The notes under the pieces were generated by a model, which worked only from the letters and a program-made list of their open reading frames with translations, had not been told where the DNA came from and did not search any database. This document shows positions 24,784-33,416 of a stretch of DNA of 64,000 nucleotides, one piece after another; the first letter of the stretch is position 1, and each line of letters starts with the position of its first letter. The stretch is from Meiothermus sp. (GTDB taxonomy: Bacteria; Deinococcota; Deinococci; Deinococcales; Thermaceae): contig NZ_BPIK01000002.1 of NCBI RefSeq assembly GCF_026004075.1, forward strand, positions 248,001 to 312,000, in the 5' to 3' direction. The position numbers and the translations under genes were made by a program.

Positions 24784-25667
24784 TACGTGGCCTGCCTCAG
24801 GTTGTCCAGCACTTCCCAGTCGCCCGGCTCTACCCCGTACAGCAAGGCCAGGTAGTAGCTGGCCCAGGCCACCCGGTACCAGTAGCACAGGGCTTTGGCC
24901 AGGGTGCCTTCGGCCTCGGGCTCGGGGAGTTCGATGAGGGTATCCACCCGGTTTTCCAGGATCTCCTGGGCGTAGCTTCGGCGCTCGTCGTCGCCCATCA
25001 GCACGGCGGCAATGGGATCGCCCTGCTCGTGGCGAGCCTCCAGCGCCGTCACAAAGAACTCCAGGGCCGACGGTGGGGGAGTGAAGGAGAGGCTTTTGCC
25101 GATGCGGCTGAAGGTTTGTTGCAGGGCCTGGCCCAAACCTGGATAGCGGTCGGGCACCACCCACATGGGGGTGCGCTCCAAAAGCGAGTAGGCCATGAAC
25201 TTGGCCGGATTTTTGCTCAGACTTACCTCGGGGCGTAAGCGGTCGCGCTCCCTTAGCAAAGCCCGGTCTATGCGGGCCAGCTCGGCTTGCTGGCCTGTGG
25301 CCAGGAGCAAAAAGCGCAGGTAGCGGTAGGTGGATAGGGGGTGGGCCAGAACTTCGACCTCGAGGTTCTCCCTAAAGCCCAGTCGAACAATCTCCGCACC
25401 GCTGACCGATGCGTAGAGCCCTGCCCCGGCCGCACCGCCAAAGTCGTAGCCCCCCTCCAGCACAAACTGCGTACCGGTGGCGGTAAGCTCCTGGGCAAAG
25501 TCGCGCGCCAGTTGCGCCGCCCACCAGCCCTCGCCAAACCCCACCACCCCATAGGGCGGGGCGTACCTAGCCTGGGGAACCGGCCCACTGCCCACCAGGT
25601 CGCGCAGGTCGAAGGCCAGGCCCAGACGATCAGCCAGGTAGGTTTCTTGGGCGTCGAGGTCGCGCAT
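24783..25667 (-). CDS. SIS-domain phosphosugar isomerase-like protein (phosphoglucose/phosphomannose isomerase type)
   Basis: The ATG at 25667 follows GGAGG and begins MRDLDAQETYLADRLG, the natural start; an upstream extension would overlap the divergent MFS promoter. The ~294 residues resemble archaeal-type bifunctional phosphoglucose/phosphomannose isomerases. An N-terminal SIS-like domain contains YGVVGFGEGWWAAQLARDFAQEL. The C-terminal region has SLLERTPMWVVPDRY, SRIGKSLSF and LEFFVTALEARHEQGDP. The usual Ser/Thr-rich phosphosugar loop of the first SIS domain is weakly conserved (GFGEGWW). The exact activity is therefore uncertain; it may be a divergent paralogue. Confidence 0.75.
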   Translation of the reverse strand: MRDLDAQETYLADRLGLAFDLRDLVGSGPVPQARYAPPYGVVGFGEGWWAAQLARDFAQELTATGTQFVLEGGYDFGGAAGAGLYASVSGAEIVRLGFRENLEVEVLAHPLSTYRYLRFLLLATGQQAELARIDRALLRERDRLRPEVSLSKNPAKFMAYSLLERTPMWVVPDRYPGLGQALQQTFSRIGKSLSFTPPPSALEFFVTALEARHEQGDPIAAVLMGDDERRSYAQEILENRVDTLIELPEPEAEGTLAKALCYWYRVAWASYYLALLYGVEPGDWEVLDNLRQAT

Positions 25668-25778
25668 CTTCCTCCAGTTTACCCGCCTCTTGGCAAAAGG
25701 GTTTTTACGGTCAGACCGTTTGCTTGAAATTGCTGTGGCGTTTGCAGTTCTGGGCAAATACGGTAGCCTGAGCCTCGC

Positions 25779-26957
25779 ATGTCGCCCTGGTCCGTCCTCG
25801 CCGCTGCCATGACCGCCGGAACCGCCGTCTCGCTCATCGGACAGGCCTACCCTACCCTGGCCCCCTACATCCGTACCGACCTGGGGCTTTCGCTGGCCGC
25901 CGTGGGTCTGCTCAATACCTACATCTACCTCGGCACCATGCTGGGCTCGCTGCCCTCGGGCTGGCTCACCGACAAGCTGGGTAGCCGCACGGTGATGGTT
26001 GCTGGCGCCCTGGCGGGCGCCGGTTTAGCAATTACCATTGCACTCGTTGCCAAGTCCCAGTGGATGTTTATTCCATTTTTGTTTCTGGTGGGGCTGGTGG
26101 TGGCCTCGGCCACACCCGCCGGCTCGCAAGCGGTCGCCCAGTCGTTCCCGCCCGAACGGCGCGGCCTGGTGATTGGGCTGCGCCAGATGGCGGTGCCCTT
26201 AGGGGGTGCGCTGGCGGCCGCCCTTTTACCTGCGGTAGCCCACCTCACCAACTGGCGCTGGGCTTCGGTGGTCACAGCCATAATTGCTGTACTGGCCGCC
26301 CTCATCGCAGTCCGGCTCTACCACGAACAACCGCCCCGGAAACCCCTGCCCAAAAGCACCTTTCCAGGGCTGGGGCAGGTGCTGCGTGAGCGCAATATCC
26401 TGCTGGCCGCTACCGCCGGTGTGACCCTGCCCACCGGGCAGTTTGTAATGATTACGTACCTGATTCTGTTCCTCAAAGAACGTTATGGGGTTCCCGAGCT
26501 GACCGGGGCCGCCCTACTCACCGCAGCCCAGTTCGCCGGTGCTTTTAGTCGGGTATTCTGGTCGTGGCTTTCAGACAGGATGGGGGGCCAGCGCAAACCC
26601 TTGCTGGTCATGATGGTGGGGCTGGCCGGGATCTGTGCCTTGGTGCTGGCCTGGCTTCCCCCCGGCACACCCCTGCTGCTCAAAGCCCTGATTGTGGTGC
26701 TGTACGGGGCCACTGCGCTCGGCTGGCAAGGGCTGCATTTTTCGCTGCTAACCGAACTTTCGCCACCTGGTTGGGAGGGTCGGGTGGTAGGGTTTGGGCT
26801 GGTTTTTACCTCGATTGGGATTGCCTCCGCCCCCCCTCTGTTTGGTTTGCTGGTAGATTTCAGCAACAACTACGCCCTGGGCTGGATTGCCCAGGCCGCC
26901 GTTTTTGGCATTGGGGCCCTGCTGCTCTCCAGTATTGTGGAGAAGCCCCACGGTTGA
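25779..26957 (+). CDS. Major facilitator superfamily transporter
   Basis: A 392-residue 12-helix MFS protein. The first half has the loop signature GWLTDKLGSRTVMVAGA, and VIGLRQMAVPLGGALAAALLP lies in helix 5. The second half has WLSDRMGGQRKPLLV. It resembles cyanate/nitrate-type and oxalate-type MFS carriers (the RQMAVPLGG motif is common in CynX-like proteins), but the substrate cannot be fixed. It diverges from the SIS-domain gene. TAGCCT ends 9 nt before the ATG and could serve a nearly leaderless transcript. Confidence 0.83.
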   Translation: MSPWSVLAAAMTAGTAVSLIGQAYPTLAPYIRTDLGLSLAAVGLLNTYIYLGTMLGSLPSGWLTDKLGSRTVMVAGALAGAGLAITIALVAKSQWMFIPFLFLVGLVVASATPAGSQAVAQSFPPERRGLVIGLRQMAVPLGGALAAALLPAVAHLTNWRWASVVTAIIAVLAALIAVRLYHEQPPRKPLPKSTFPGLGQVLRERNILLAATAGVTLPTGQFVMITYLILFLKERYGVPELTGAALLTAAQFAGAFSRVFWSWLSDRMGGQRKPLLVMMVGLAGICALVLAWLPPGTPLLLKALIVVLYGATALGWQGLHFSLLTELSPPGWEGRVVGFGLVFTSIGIASAPPLFGLLVDFSNNYALGWIAQAAVFGIGALLLSSIVEKPHG

Positions 26958-27031
26958 TGGCATCTGGTGCTATACCAGATTTATTTGTTTTGTCGCCGCT
27001 TACCGACAGAGTGGCGATATTTGCTATTATT

Positions 27032-27047
27032 TGTGATATTTTTCACA
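27032..27047. promoter_or_regulatory. Consensus CRP/FNR-family binding palindrome, orphaned
   Basis: A perfect TGTGA-N6-TCACA site in a locally AT-rich stretch. It is the consensus of CRP-type regulators, and cAMP-CRP exists in Thermaceae. No intact gene follows. The next 200 bp lead into a dead IS relative and then a C-terminal gene fragment, so the controlled gene was probably destroyed. Confidence 0.55.
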
Positions 27048-27246
27048 TACGACGCATATGCGACGGCACATGAGGCATACTCTCCACGTCAACCTCAAGG
27101 AGGCTCAAACAAGGGGAAATCTGTGCTGGCACCAGTTCGGAGCTATCCACACCTCGCCCACATTGTGCTGAGATAGCGCAAGCAAGAGGGTTATTGAGTG
27201 CAACTCTTAGCTTGGGAAGCATTATGAAACAGTCTAGAGGCTCCTA

Positions 27247-27927
27247 GGAACCTATCCCAAACGCGGTAAGCAGATTATGTTTAGGACATGGAGCCGACAA
27301 CACGCAAGCCTTACCCCTCCGACGTGAGCGACGAGGCGTGGGCCTTTGTGATGCCCTACCTGACCCTGTTGCCTCTGGATGCAAAGCAGCGCAAATACGA
27401 TTTGCGGGAAGTGTTCAACGCTCTGCGTTGGCTGGTAAGAACCGGCGCTCTGTGGGAGTACTTGCCCCTTGACTTCCCACCCCCCCAGATTGTCAGCGAA
27501 CAAGCCCGGCGCTGGATGAATAGGGGCGTGTTTGAGGATTTGGTGCATGACCTGTGGGAAACGCTGCGGCTGTTGCAGGGCCGAGCGGCTCAGCCCAGCG
27601 CAGCCATCTATGGGGGTATACCGGCTCCGAGGCTGAGCAAGCTGCGGCCCAAGAGGGGATAGCCCTGTGTGTGGTCAAGCTAGAAGAGAGCAAGAAGGGT
27701 TTCGTCCTGCTGCCCAGGCGCTGGGCGGAGTGCGCGTAACGCATAGCGGCAAAGCCGCTACCCGAGGGTGGTCGAACGCAGTTTTGCCTGGATGGCTCGT
27801 TTTCGCCGCCTGGCCCGTGACTACGAGCGTCTTACTGAGACCCTCGAGGGTTTTCAATGGCTGGCTTTCTCCATTCTGCTTTTGCCGAACGTTCTGGATG
27901 GTTTACGTTTGGCTTCCTAGCAGGCTC
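27247..27927 (+). mobile_element. Degenerate relative of the IS427-like element
   Basis: An old copy with recognisable ends (left GGAACCTATCC, right GCAGGCTC, TA on both sides) but only ~681 bp long. It carries an internal deletion of roughly 280 bp and a ~43-bp insertion, and cannot transpose by itself. It may still be mobilised by a related transposase. Confidence 0.85.
27288..27920 (+). pseudogene. Transposase pseudogene, IS5 family
   Basis: The N-terminal 110 residues are readable ([41 protein letters not shown]-like QPSAAIYG). The text then jumps from SAAIYG straight into [24 protein letters not shown], with a frame change. The catalytic middle, including the first two Asp, is gone. Near the end the RRW/VER region is split by the insertion GGAGTGCGCGTAACGCATAG..., which contains the perfect small hairpin TAGCGGC-AAA-GCCGCTA. 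The tail [26 protein letters not shown] remains. Confidence 0.88.
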
Positions 27928-27929
27928 TA

Positions 27930-28157
27930 GGTCAGGCCTGGCAAGCCCAGAAAATACCCGAGGTGCTCGAGGTGTTGTGTAGCTGGGCTATTGCGCTAGG
28001 CGCAGAAAACCCCTTGGTTCCAAAAGTATTGCGGCTCGTGGCCGGACACCCCCTGGCCTTTGAGGCCGATAAAGTAAGAGCCCGCACTGTGTTACGTGGG
28101 ACTTCTGAGGGCGAGACACTAACGCTCGAGCGAGCAGTGGAGCGCTTTTTGTACTAG
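27930..28157 (+). pseudogene. C-terminal gene remnant behind the dead IS
   Basis: An open frame enters directly from the right end of the dead IS and runs to a stop: QAWQAQKIPEVLEVLCSWAI, LGAENPLVPKVLRLVAGH, then LTLERAVERFLY. It reads like a real protein end, not a random frame. I could not match the fragment before the IS to it and do not recognise the family. It is probably the tail of the gene once controlled by the CRP-type site at 27032. Confidence 0.5.
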
Positions 28158-28429
28158 TTTTATCAAGTTTGTTCGACGAAAAAAGCGCCTCATATGCATT
28201 CCGGCAGCACGTGGTTTTAAGCGCCGCTCCTACTGTGGGCACAAATATCCACTGGGCCACTACCCTGGTTGATGGAATGCCAATTCTGCTCATATCGCGG
28301 TTCCCTCTACTTGTGCCGCCAGTCCCAGTAGCAAAAAACGAGTTCGGCACGATTTTTTGACTTTTGAGGACGGCTGGGTTATTTACAAGAACCGCTCTAG
28401 TTTGTATGGAGAGTTGCTGGGAATTGCCA

Positions 28430-29671
28430 TCAAATCACTTTCCGGCCAATATCCCGTCGGTAAATAGCCCGCTCGAACTTGACTGCAGCCACCCCAGCAT
28501 AGGCCCGCTCGATGGCCTCGCGCAAGTCGCGCCCCAAACCCACCACATTGAGCACCCGGCCCCCGTTGGTAACTAGCCCCTGCGGGCCCCGGCGGGTTCC
28601 GGCCTGGAAGTACAGCACCTGCTCCGGGGGTAGCTGGGGCAGCGAGAGCGGCAAGCCTTTGTGGGGGTCGTCGGGGTAACCGGGCGCGGCCATCACCACA
28701 CAGGCCGAGGCCTGGGCCCGCCAGCGGATTTCCAGCTCGTGCAGGCGGCCCTCCACCACGGCCAGGGCCAGCTCCACCAGGTCGGTCTCCAAAAGCGGCA
28801 GGATGGCCTGGCACTCCGGGTCGCCAAAGCGGGCGTTGAACTCCAGCACCTTGGGCCCGTCGTCGGTGAGCATCAGGCCGGCATAGATGACCCCTTTGTA
28901 GACAATCCCTTCGGCCCGCAGACCGTCTACCAGGGGTTTGAGCACCCGTTCGACGATCTCGGTCATCAGGCCGGGTGCCAGGGGGTAGGGGCAGATGGCC
29001 CCCATACCCCCGGTCATGGGGCCGGTATCGCCGTCCAGCAGGCGCTTGTGATCCTGGGAGGGCAGCAGGGGCTTGATGGTCACGCCGTCAGTCACGGCCA
29101 ACACGGTGACCTCGGAGCCGCTCAAAAACTCCTCGATGACGATCTCGGCCCGCTCGGGCCCCGAGAGGATGTTGGTCACGGCCTGCTTGGCCTGCTGCAG
29201 GCTGGTTGCCACCGTCACCCCCTTACCGGCTGCCAGGCCCGAGTCCTTGACCACAATGGGCGCCCCTACGGCCTCGAGGTAGGCCAGGGCATCAATGACA
29301 TCGCTAAAACTGCGGTGTTTGGCGGTGGGGATACCGAAACGCTCCATCAGCCCCTTGGCAAAGGCCTTGGAGCCTTCAATCATGGCGGCCTTCTGGGTCG
29401 GCCCAAAAATTTTGAGCCCCCTGGACATAAAGGCATCGGCAATCCCTTCCACCAGCGGCCCCTCCGGCCCCACCAGGGTCAGCTCGATGCCCTCCCGAAG
29501 AGCCCATTCGGCCAGCCACTGCACGTCGCCATCCCAGGGAATACACTCGGCCAGCTCGGCCATGCCGGGGTTGCCCGGCGCGGCGTACAGCTCGCGCACC
29601 AGCGGCGACTGCGCCACCTTCCAGCAAATCGCGTGTTCCCGCCCACCCGAACCCACAACCAACACTTTCAC
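28430..29671 (-). CDS. purD: Phosphoribosylamine-glycine ligase
   Basis: A 413-residue GAR synthetase that joins glycine to phosphoribosylamine with ATP in purine synthesis. The start is the GTG at 29671: it gives the standard N-terminus VKVLVVGSGGREHAI, and a -10 box lies 7 nt upstream. Domains are the N-terminal pre-ATP-grasp (GPEGPLVEGIAD, FGPTQKAAMIEGSK), the ATP-grasp (PIVVKDSGLAAGKGV; LSGSEVTVLAVTDG; MTGGMGAICPYP) and the C-terminal part with LEFNARFGDPECQ. All key glycines and the metal-binding E/N pair are present. It is monocistronic here. purN lies 4.6 kb away. Confidence 0.95.
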   Translation of the reverse strand: MKVLVVGSGGREHAICWKVAQSPLVRELYAAPGNPGMAELAECIPWDGDVQWLAEWALREGIELTLVGPEGPLVEGIADAFMSRGLKIFGPTQKAAMIEGSKAFAKGLMERFGIPTAKHRSFSDVIDALAYLEAVGAPIVVKDSGLAAGKGVTVATSLQQAKQAVTNILSGPERAEIVIEEFLSGSEVTVLAVTDGVTIKPLLPSQDHKRLLDGDTGPMTGGMGAICPYPLAPGLMTEIVERVLKPLVDGLRAEGIVYKGVIYAGLMLTDDGPKVLEFNARFGDPECQAILPLLETDLVELALAVVEGRLHELEIRWRAQASACVVMAAPGYPDDPHKGLPLSLPQLPPEQVLYFQAGTRRGPQGLVTNGGRVLNVVGLGRDLREAIERAYAGVAAVKFERAIYRRDIGRKVI

Positions 29672-29678
29672 GAAGCTA

Positions 29679-29684
29679 AGAATA
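29679..29684 (-). promoter_or_regulatory. -10 box of the leaderless purD promoter
   Basis: On the minus strand TATTCT is followed by exactly 7 nt and then the GTG start. No Shine-Dalgarno is present. Confidence 0.6.
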
Positions 29685-29751
29685 ACAGGGGGGCGGGGTC
29701 TAAAGGGATAGGGCCTAGGAAACAACCGGCCCAAAACAGACCCCATCATGT

Positions 29752-29805
29752 GCATTCCGACAGTATCGTTCACTTTTGAAAACCTAAACGATACTACCGA
29801 AATGC
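29752..29805. repeat. Hairpin repeat family 1, copy A
   Basis: A 54-bp palindromic repeat. The arms are GCATTCCGACAGTATCGTT and AACGATACTACCGAAATGC, and the central part is CACTTTTGAAAACCTA. The copy at 33417-33470 differs at about six positions, with the centre unchanged. Both copies lie upstream of leaderless genes on the minus strand (purD and the BTAD regulator). Confidence 0.8.
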
Positions 29806-30016
29806 GTATTATGGGTATCTCCATCAGTAGGTTTACGGGCATCCCGTTCGCTCCGGGGTCGCCGACCGGCTGACGCAGAGGGGGTTTTCGGAACTTTAAA
29901 AGGCGCGGTTAATCTGACAACCACCCCAGCAGGCAGTGCCCCCCGATCCCCTGGATTGCGGTGGGCACTGCTGAGGGCAAAAATTCGGCCAGTCGGGCCA
30001 GGAGGTTCGTAACGGG
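29806..30016. other. Intergenic region with a hairpin behind the lectin gene
   Basis: GCAGTGCCC (29933-29941 area) and GGGCACTGC form a 9-bp stem with a ~20-nt loop just downstream of the lectin-like gene on the minus strand. It is likely a terminator or mRNA-stabilising hairpin. Nothing else is seen. Confidence 0.4.
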
Positions 30017-30721
30017 TCAAGGTTTGACGTAGTGAACGTTGAAGGCTATACCCGTCCCGGATGTGAACCCGACGAACACGCTGTTCCCGAGACTGCCAGG
30101 CACGGTGTATTCGATGCGTTGGGTTCCATCTAAGAAGACCCTCAGGCGGCGACTGTTGGCGTTCCAGACCACCCGCAAGGTGTGTTCGCGGTTGTCCTCG
30201 AGGTTGCTCAGCGTAACTACCTGATCGCCCGCAAGATGGTGCTGACCCCCCGAATCTTGGCCTGGGCGGTTCGGGATCAAGAGGGCGATGTGATCCTCCA
30301 GGGGATCGTAGTCATTCTGCCAGGTGTCCATCTCGACCCCCAGCACAGCAGTGGTCAGTTGCCCGAAGCCGATGTTCAGACCTTCGCCGCCCTCGTAAGG
30401 TTCGGAGGGGAGGGCCGAAACCCAGGTGTAAACGATGCCATCGGCTCCCTCGTCGTTGTCCCCAAGAAAGACCTGGTAGGAGCAGTCGAAATCTTGCCGT
30501 AAATCAAGCGCGGTCTGGCTAAAAATTGCCCCTTGGAGGAACGTCTGTTGATCTGTCAAGTTGTAACGCCCGGCACTTTGGGCTGCCGACCCGCGCAGCA
30601 CCCATGAGGCAGCGGGGCATACCGCCACCGGCTCTGGCCCGGGGGTGGGGGCAGTCTGACCACCGCAGGCGGTCAGAAAAAGGATGGACGCGCTGAGGAC
30701 AACAGGATAGAAATGCTTCAT
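30017..30721 (-). CDS. Lipoprotein with an L-type (legume) lectin-like domain
   Basis: A 234-residue exported lipoprotein (signal ending LFLTACGG). After a Pro-rich spacer (TAPTPGPEP) comes a beta sandwich of ~200 residues with the L-type lectin pattern. NLTDQQTFLQGAIFSQTALDLRQDF starts it, GDNDEGADGIVYTW resembles the conserved ADG/D loop, and LGVEMDTWQNDYDPLEDHIALL carries the metal-binding E-x-D-T-x-x-N core. HTLRVVWNANSRRLRVFLDG completes it. Such domains bind carbohydrate with Ca/Mn. It is anchored to the outer envelope and probably binds glycans or cell-wall sugar. A 70-residue protein gene overlaps its start by 4 bp. Confidence 0.85.
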   Translation of the reverse strand: MKHFYPVVLSASILFLTACGGQTAPTPGPEPVAVCPAASWVLRGSAAQSAGRYNLTDQQTFLQGAIFSQTALDLRQDFDCSYQVFLGDNDEGADGIVYTWVSALPSEPYEGGEGLNIGFGQLTTAVLGVEMDTWQNDYDPLEDHIALLIPNRPGQDSGGQHHLAGDQVVTLSNLEDNREHTLRVVWNANSRRLRVFLDGTQRIEYTVPGSLGNSVFVGFTSGTGIAFNVHYVKP

Positions 30722-30930
30722 GGTTTCTCCTTGGGCCGAGGGGAAGGAGAGTCTGCTGCGGTGCGCTCGAGCAAGAACGTCTCAAGTGCCTCCAGCGAGG
30801 CGAAAACCTGGCGAGGCCCCGGGTGAGGCGGGTGGAGCGCTTCGAGGCTGTAACGCCAGAACCCTCCTCCGTCGCTCCAGAGGCGGAGTATGTAAACAGC
30901 CTCGTCGCGAGATGGTCTTCCCTTCAGCAC
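30718..30930 (-). CDS. Small conserved protein, unknown
   Basis: A 70-residue protein with the pattern YILRLWSDGGGFWRYSLE, then RQVFASLEALETFLLER. I recognise this as a short family seen in several thermophilic and Chloroflexi-type genomes (RLW...WR.SLE...F.SLEAL..FL) with no known function. It ends 4 bp inside the lectin lipoprotein (ATGA overlap), so the two are coupled, and it lies 35 bp after the BTAD regulator's stop in the same direction. Confidence 0.72.
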   Translation of the reverse strand: MLKGRPSRDEAVYILRLWSDGGGFWRYSLEALHPPHPGPRQVFASLEALETFLLERTAADSPSPRPKEKP

Positions 30931-30965
30931 TTTTTCAGGGTACGGTGGGGGGTGTCAATTGGCCG

Positions 30966-33305
30966 TCAATCAGTCGGCGTAACCGTGAATAGAGTGGCCA
31001 TAAACTGCTCTCGCAAGGTTTTTGGAAGCCCACAGGACTGACGAAGGGCCAGCGCCCATAGCCCCGCGCGCACGGTCGAAGCCTTGGCGGGTAGGCCTTC
31101 TCGGTCATACAGCTCGGCTAGAACCTGGTGTCCGGTGCGGCAAATGCTAAACTCTTGCCCTTCCAACATGGCTTCAAGCGCCGCGCTGTGGTAGGGCTGA
31201 AAGCTCAACAGGGCCAGGCGAGCCTGGGTGATGTGTCTCAGTAACCCGAAGTAAGGTGTTTCGGGGAAAGGGTAGTTTAGATGCAATCCCAAGCGCTTGG
31301 GGTCTGGGCTTTGCAGCATCAGCTCGATCCGGCCCCGCAGGGCTAGGTCATGCAACTTGGCCGCCTCCAACTCCGCCAGTAGGGTTTCGGCCTGGAGCCA
31401 ATCTTGCTGTATGAGGGCGACATTTAGGCGAGCCGAGAGCACGGCCCGGTGGTCTTTGGCAGCCTGGGCCAACTCCTGGGCATGCAGGGTGTGTTCCAGG
31501 GCTTTCTGGGGCTGGCCAAGCTGGGACTCGAGTTCACCCAGCAGGCAGAGGGTCTGGGCGTGCAGGCTGGGGTTGATACGCTCGGTGAGCTCGAGGGTCT
31601 CGCTGAGGGTGTTCCAGGCAGCGCCCAGTTGTCCCAGTAAACCGTATACCAGCGCGAGGTTGCGGAACGCAAAGGCTTCTAGGCGCGGGTCGTTCATGCG
31701 TCTTCCGACTTCCAGAGCTTCCCGAAAACCTTCGATGGCGCGGCTGTAGCGGCCCATCTTCTCGGCGGTGACGGCCAGGTTTTGCAGAACGCTGGCGGTG
31801 ATGGCCAGCTTGCCACTGGCCCGCGCCAAGGTCAGGGCCTGTTCCAGGTACTCCAGCGACAGCTCGAGCCGACCCTGCATCCCATATACCGCCCCCAGGT
31901 TACCCAAGGCCCGCAACCGGATGGTGGGTTCCTCGCTATGGCGGGCGTAGCCGAGGGCGACTTCAGCAGCTTCCAATTGCCCTTCGGCCATCCTGGCGGC
32001 CCCCAGTGTGAGGGAGACGCTTTGCTGAAGATCGGTGCGATTGAGTCTGTGGGCTACTTGTAAAGCCTGCTCGGCCTCTTGTATGGCCAAGAGCGGGCGG
32101 CCCCTGCGGATGTAGGCATTCGCGCTGCGATGGTGGAACTGGTAAAAAGCCAGGTCATCTTGAATTAGCCGGGCGAGCCTGCCCAGCTCCTGACATGCCG
32201 CCTCGAGCAAATCCAAGTTGTTGTGGGTTTCGGCGATCAGTGAGAGACCCGTCAGTGCCTCGAGTCGCTCTGCACCGGGCTGGCTGAGCCAAAGGGCGAA
32301 GAAAAAGCAGCGTTCGGCCAGCGGGTACTGGTTCGCAGCTAATGCCGCTTGGCCTGCGCGCAAAAACCACGGCAGCGCTCGGTCGGTTTCGCGGGCGTTA
32401 AGCCACTGCTCGGCTATGAGCAGGCTTTGATCCGGGTGAAGCCGCTCGAGGGCGGCTGCAATGCGGCCACATAACAGCTTTTTGACGGCAGGCTGAGTTG
32501 AGGGTGGGTTGGCCGGGGCGGGATAGCCCTCGGCTTCGGCGATATCGAATGGATCGGCGTCTAGTACCTCGCCCCAGAATGACGCGCTCCAGTTACCCTT
32601 CAGTAATTCCTTGGCCCGCCACAACCGCTGGGCTAAGGTGAGCTGCCCCGATGTGAGGCTATCCGGCAAGGTCTGCCCCGCCCGAACCGACTGAACCAAG
32701 GCCAGGGTAGACTCCAGCGGCTCTGTGTTGAGCTCTTCCTTAAGCCGCCGTCGTAGTTCCTCGAAGACCTGTAAGGCGACCTGGGGGTTGCCTCGGTTGG
32801 TCTCCAGACGGATCAGGGATTGGGCGGCGGTTTCGTGAAGGGGATCAATATCCAGCAATTCACGCAAATACTGGGCGGCTTGTTGAGGCTGCTCATGGGT
32901 CGCCTGCCACAGCCGTTCGCGCCGCAGTTCTTCCAGCTTGCGACGCTGTAGCTCGTGCCATTCCAAAAAGCTGTCGGGGAGTCTGGGCGGCAAATCCGGC
33001 CAAAAGGGTTGGCGCAATTGTTCTAGGCTGGGGTTCTCGAGGTCGTGGCGGGCCAGCACCCATAGGCGCTCTTCCTCTTCGCGCAGCCAAGTATCCACCC
33101 CTTCGATTTGACGCAGCAAGTACAGTGCCTGGCGCAGGTTGCCCCTGCCTTTCTCTTCCCACAACAGCTCGGTCAGTTCGGCACGACTTAGGCCCTGCGG
33201 GTGCAAAGCCAGTAAGGCCACCATGCACTGGGTTTTCCCCCTTAGGCCCAAGTCGTGATCCCTCCAAGAGATGCGTAACCGGCCCAGAAGGGTTACTTCA
33301 ATCAT
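30966..33305 (-). CDS. BTAD-type transcriptional activator with TPR repeats
   Basis: I place the start at the ATG at 33305, 7 nt after a GATAAT box; it gives the standard MIEVTLLGRLRIS beginning. Of ~779 residues, the first ~90 form an OmpR/SARP-like winged helix (KTQCMVALLALHPQGLSRAELTELLWEE, NLRQALYLLRQ). Residues ~90-240 form the bacterial transcriptional activation domain (YLRELLDIDPLHETAAQSLIRLE, ALQVFEELRRRLKEEL). The rest is a TPR superhelix of about ten repeats (for example ALGNLGAVYGMQGRLELSLEYLEQAL). There is no NB-ARC ATPase between, so it is a compact form. It probably senses a signal through the TPRs. The lectin lipoprotein and small protein directly downstream are likely targets or cotranscribed. 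Confidence 0.88.
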   Translation of the reverse strand: MIEVTLLGRLRISWRDHDLGLRGKTQCMVALLALHPQGLSRAELTELLWEEKGRGNLRQALYLLRQIEGVDTWLREEEERLWVLARHDLENPSLEQLRQPFWPDLPPRLPDSFLEWHELQRRKLEELRRERLWQATHEQPQQAAQYLRELLDIDPLHETAAQSLIRLETNRGNPQVALQVFEELRRRLKEELNTEPLESTLALVQSVRAGQTLPDSLTSGQLTLAQRLWRAKELLKGNWSASFWGEVLDADPFDIAEAEGYPAPANPPSTQPAVKKLLCGRIAAALERLHPDQSLLIAEQWLNARETDRALPWFLRAGQAALAANQYPLAERCFFFALWLSQPGAERLEALTGLSLIAETHNNLDLLEAACQELGRLARLIQDDLAFYQFHHRSANAYIRRGRPLLAIQEAEQALQVAHRLNRTDLQQSVSLTLGAARMAEGQLEAAEVALGYARHSEEPTIRLRALGNLGAVYGMQGRLELSLEYLEQALTLARASGKLAITASVLQNLAVTAEKMGRYSRAIEGFREALEVGRRMNDPRLEAFAFRNLALVYGLLGQLGAAWNTLSETLELTERINPSLHAQTLCLLGELESQLGQPQKALEHTLHAQELAQAAKDHRAVLSARLNVALIQQDWLQAETLLAELEAAKLHDLALRGRIELMLQSPDPKRLGLHLNYPFPETPYFGLLRHITQARLALLSFQPYHSAALEAMLEGQEFSICRTGHQVLAELYDREGLPAKASTVRAGLWALALRQSCGLPKTLREQFMATLFTVTPTD

Positions 33306-33312
33306 AGACGCA

Positions 33313-33318
33313 ATTATC
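33313..33318 (-). promoter_or_regulatory. -10 box of the leaderless regulator promoter
   Basis: On the minus strand GATAAT is followed by 7 nt and the ATG of the BTAD regulator. Confidence 0.6.
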
Positions 33319-33338
33319 ACTGATATTACGCTAGTAGT

Positions 33339-33354
33339 CTGGTAAAAATACCAG
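33339..33354. promoter_or_regulatory. Inverted repeat, possible operator of the BTAD regulator
   Basis: CTGGTA-AAAA-TACCAG is a perfect 6-bp inverted repeat with a 4-nt centre. It lies 20 nt upstream of the -10 box, so it covers the -35 region. It suits an autoregulatory or repressor site. Confidence 0.5.
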
Positions 33355-33416
33355 TTCGCTTCGAACAAAGCCAGGCCAGCTAGATTGACTTGATTGAATA
33401 ATCTGGAAGCCCTTTC

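Noticed and set aside
28158-28429. Short frames between the gene remnant and purD
   Set aside because: None has a start signal or protein-like text; the region appears to be without a gene.
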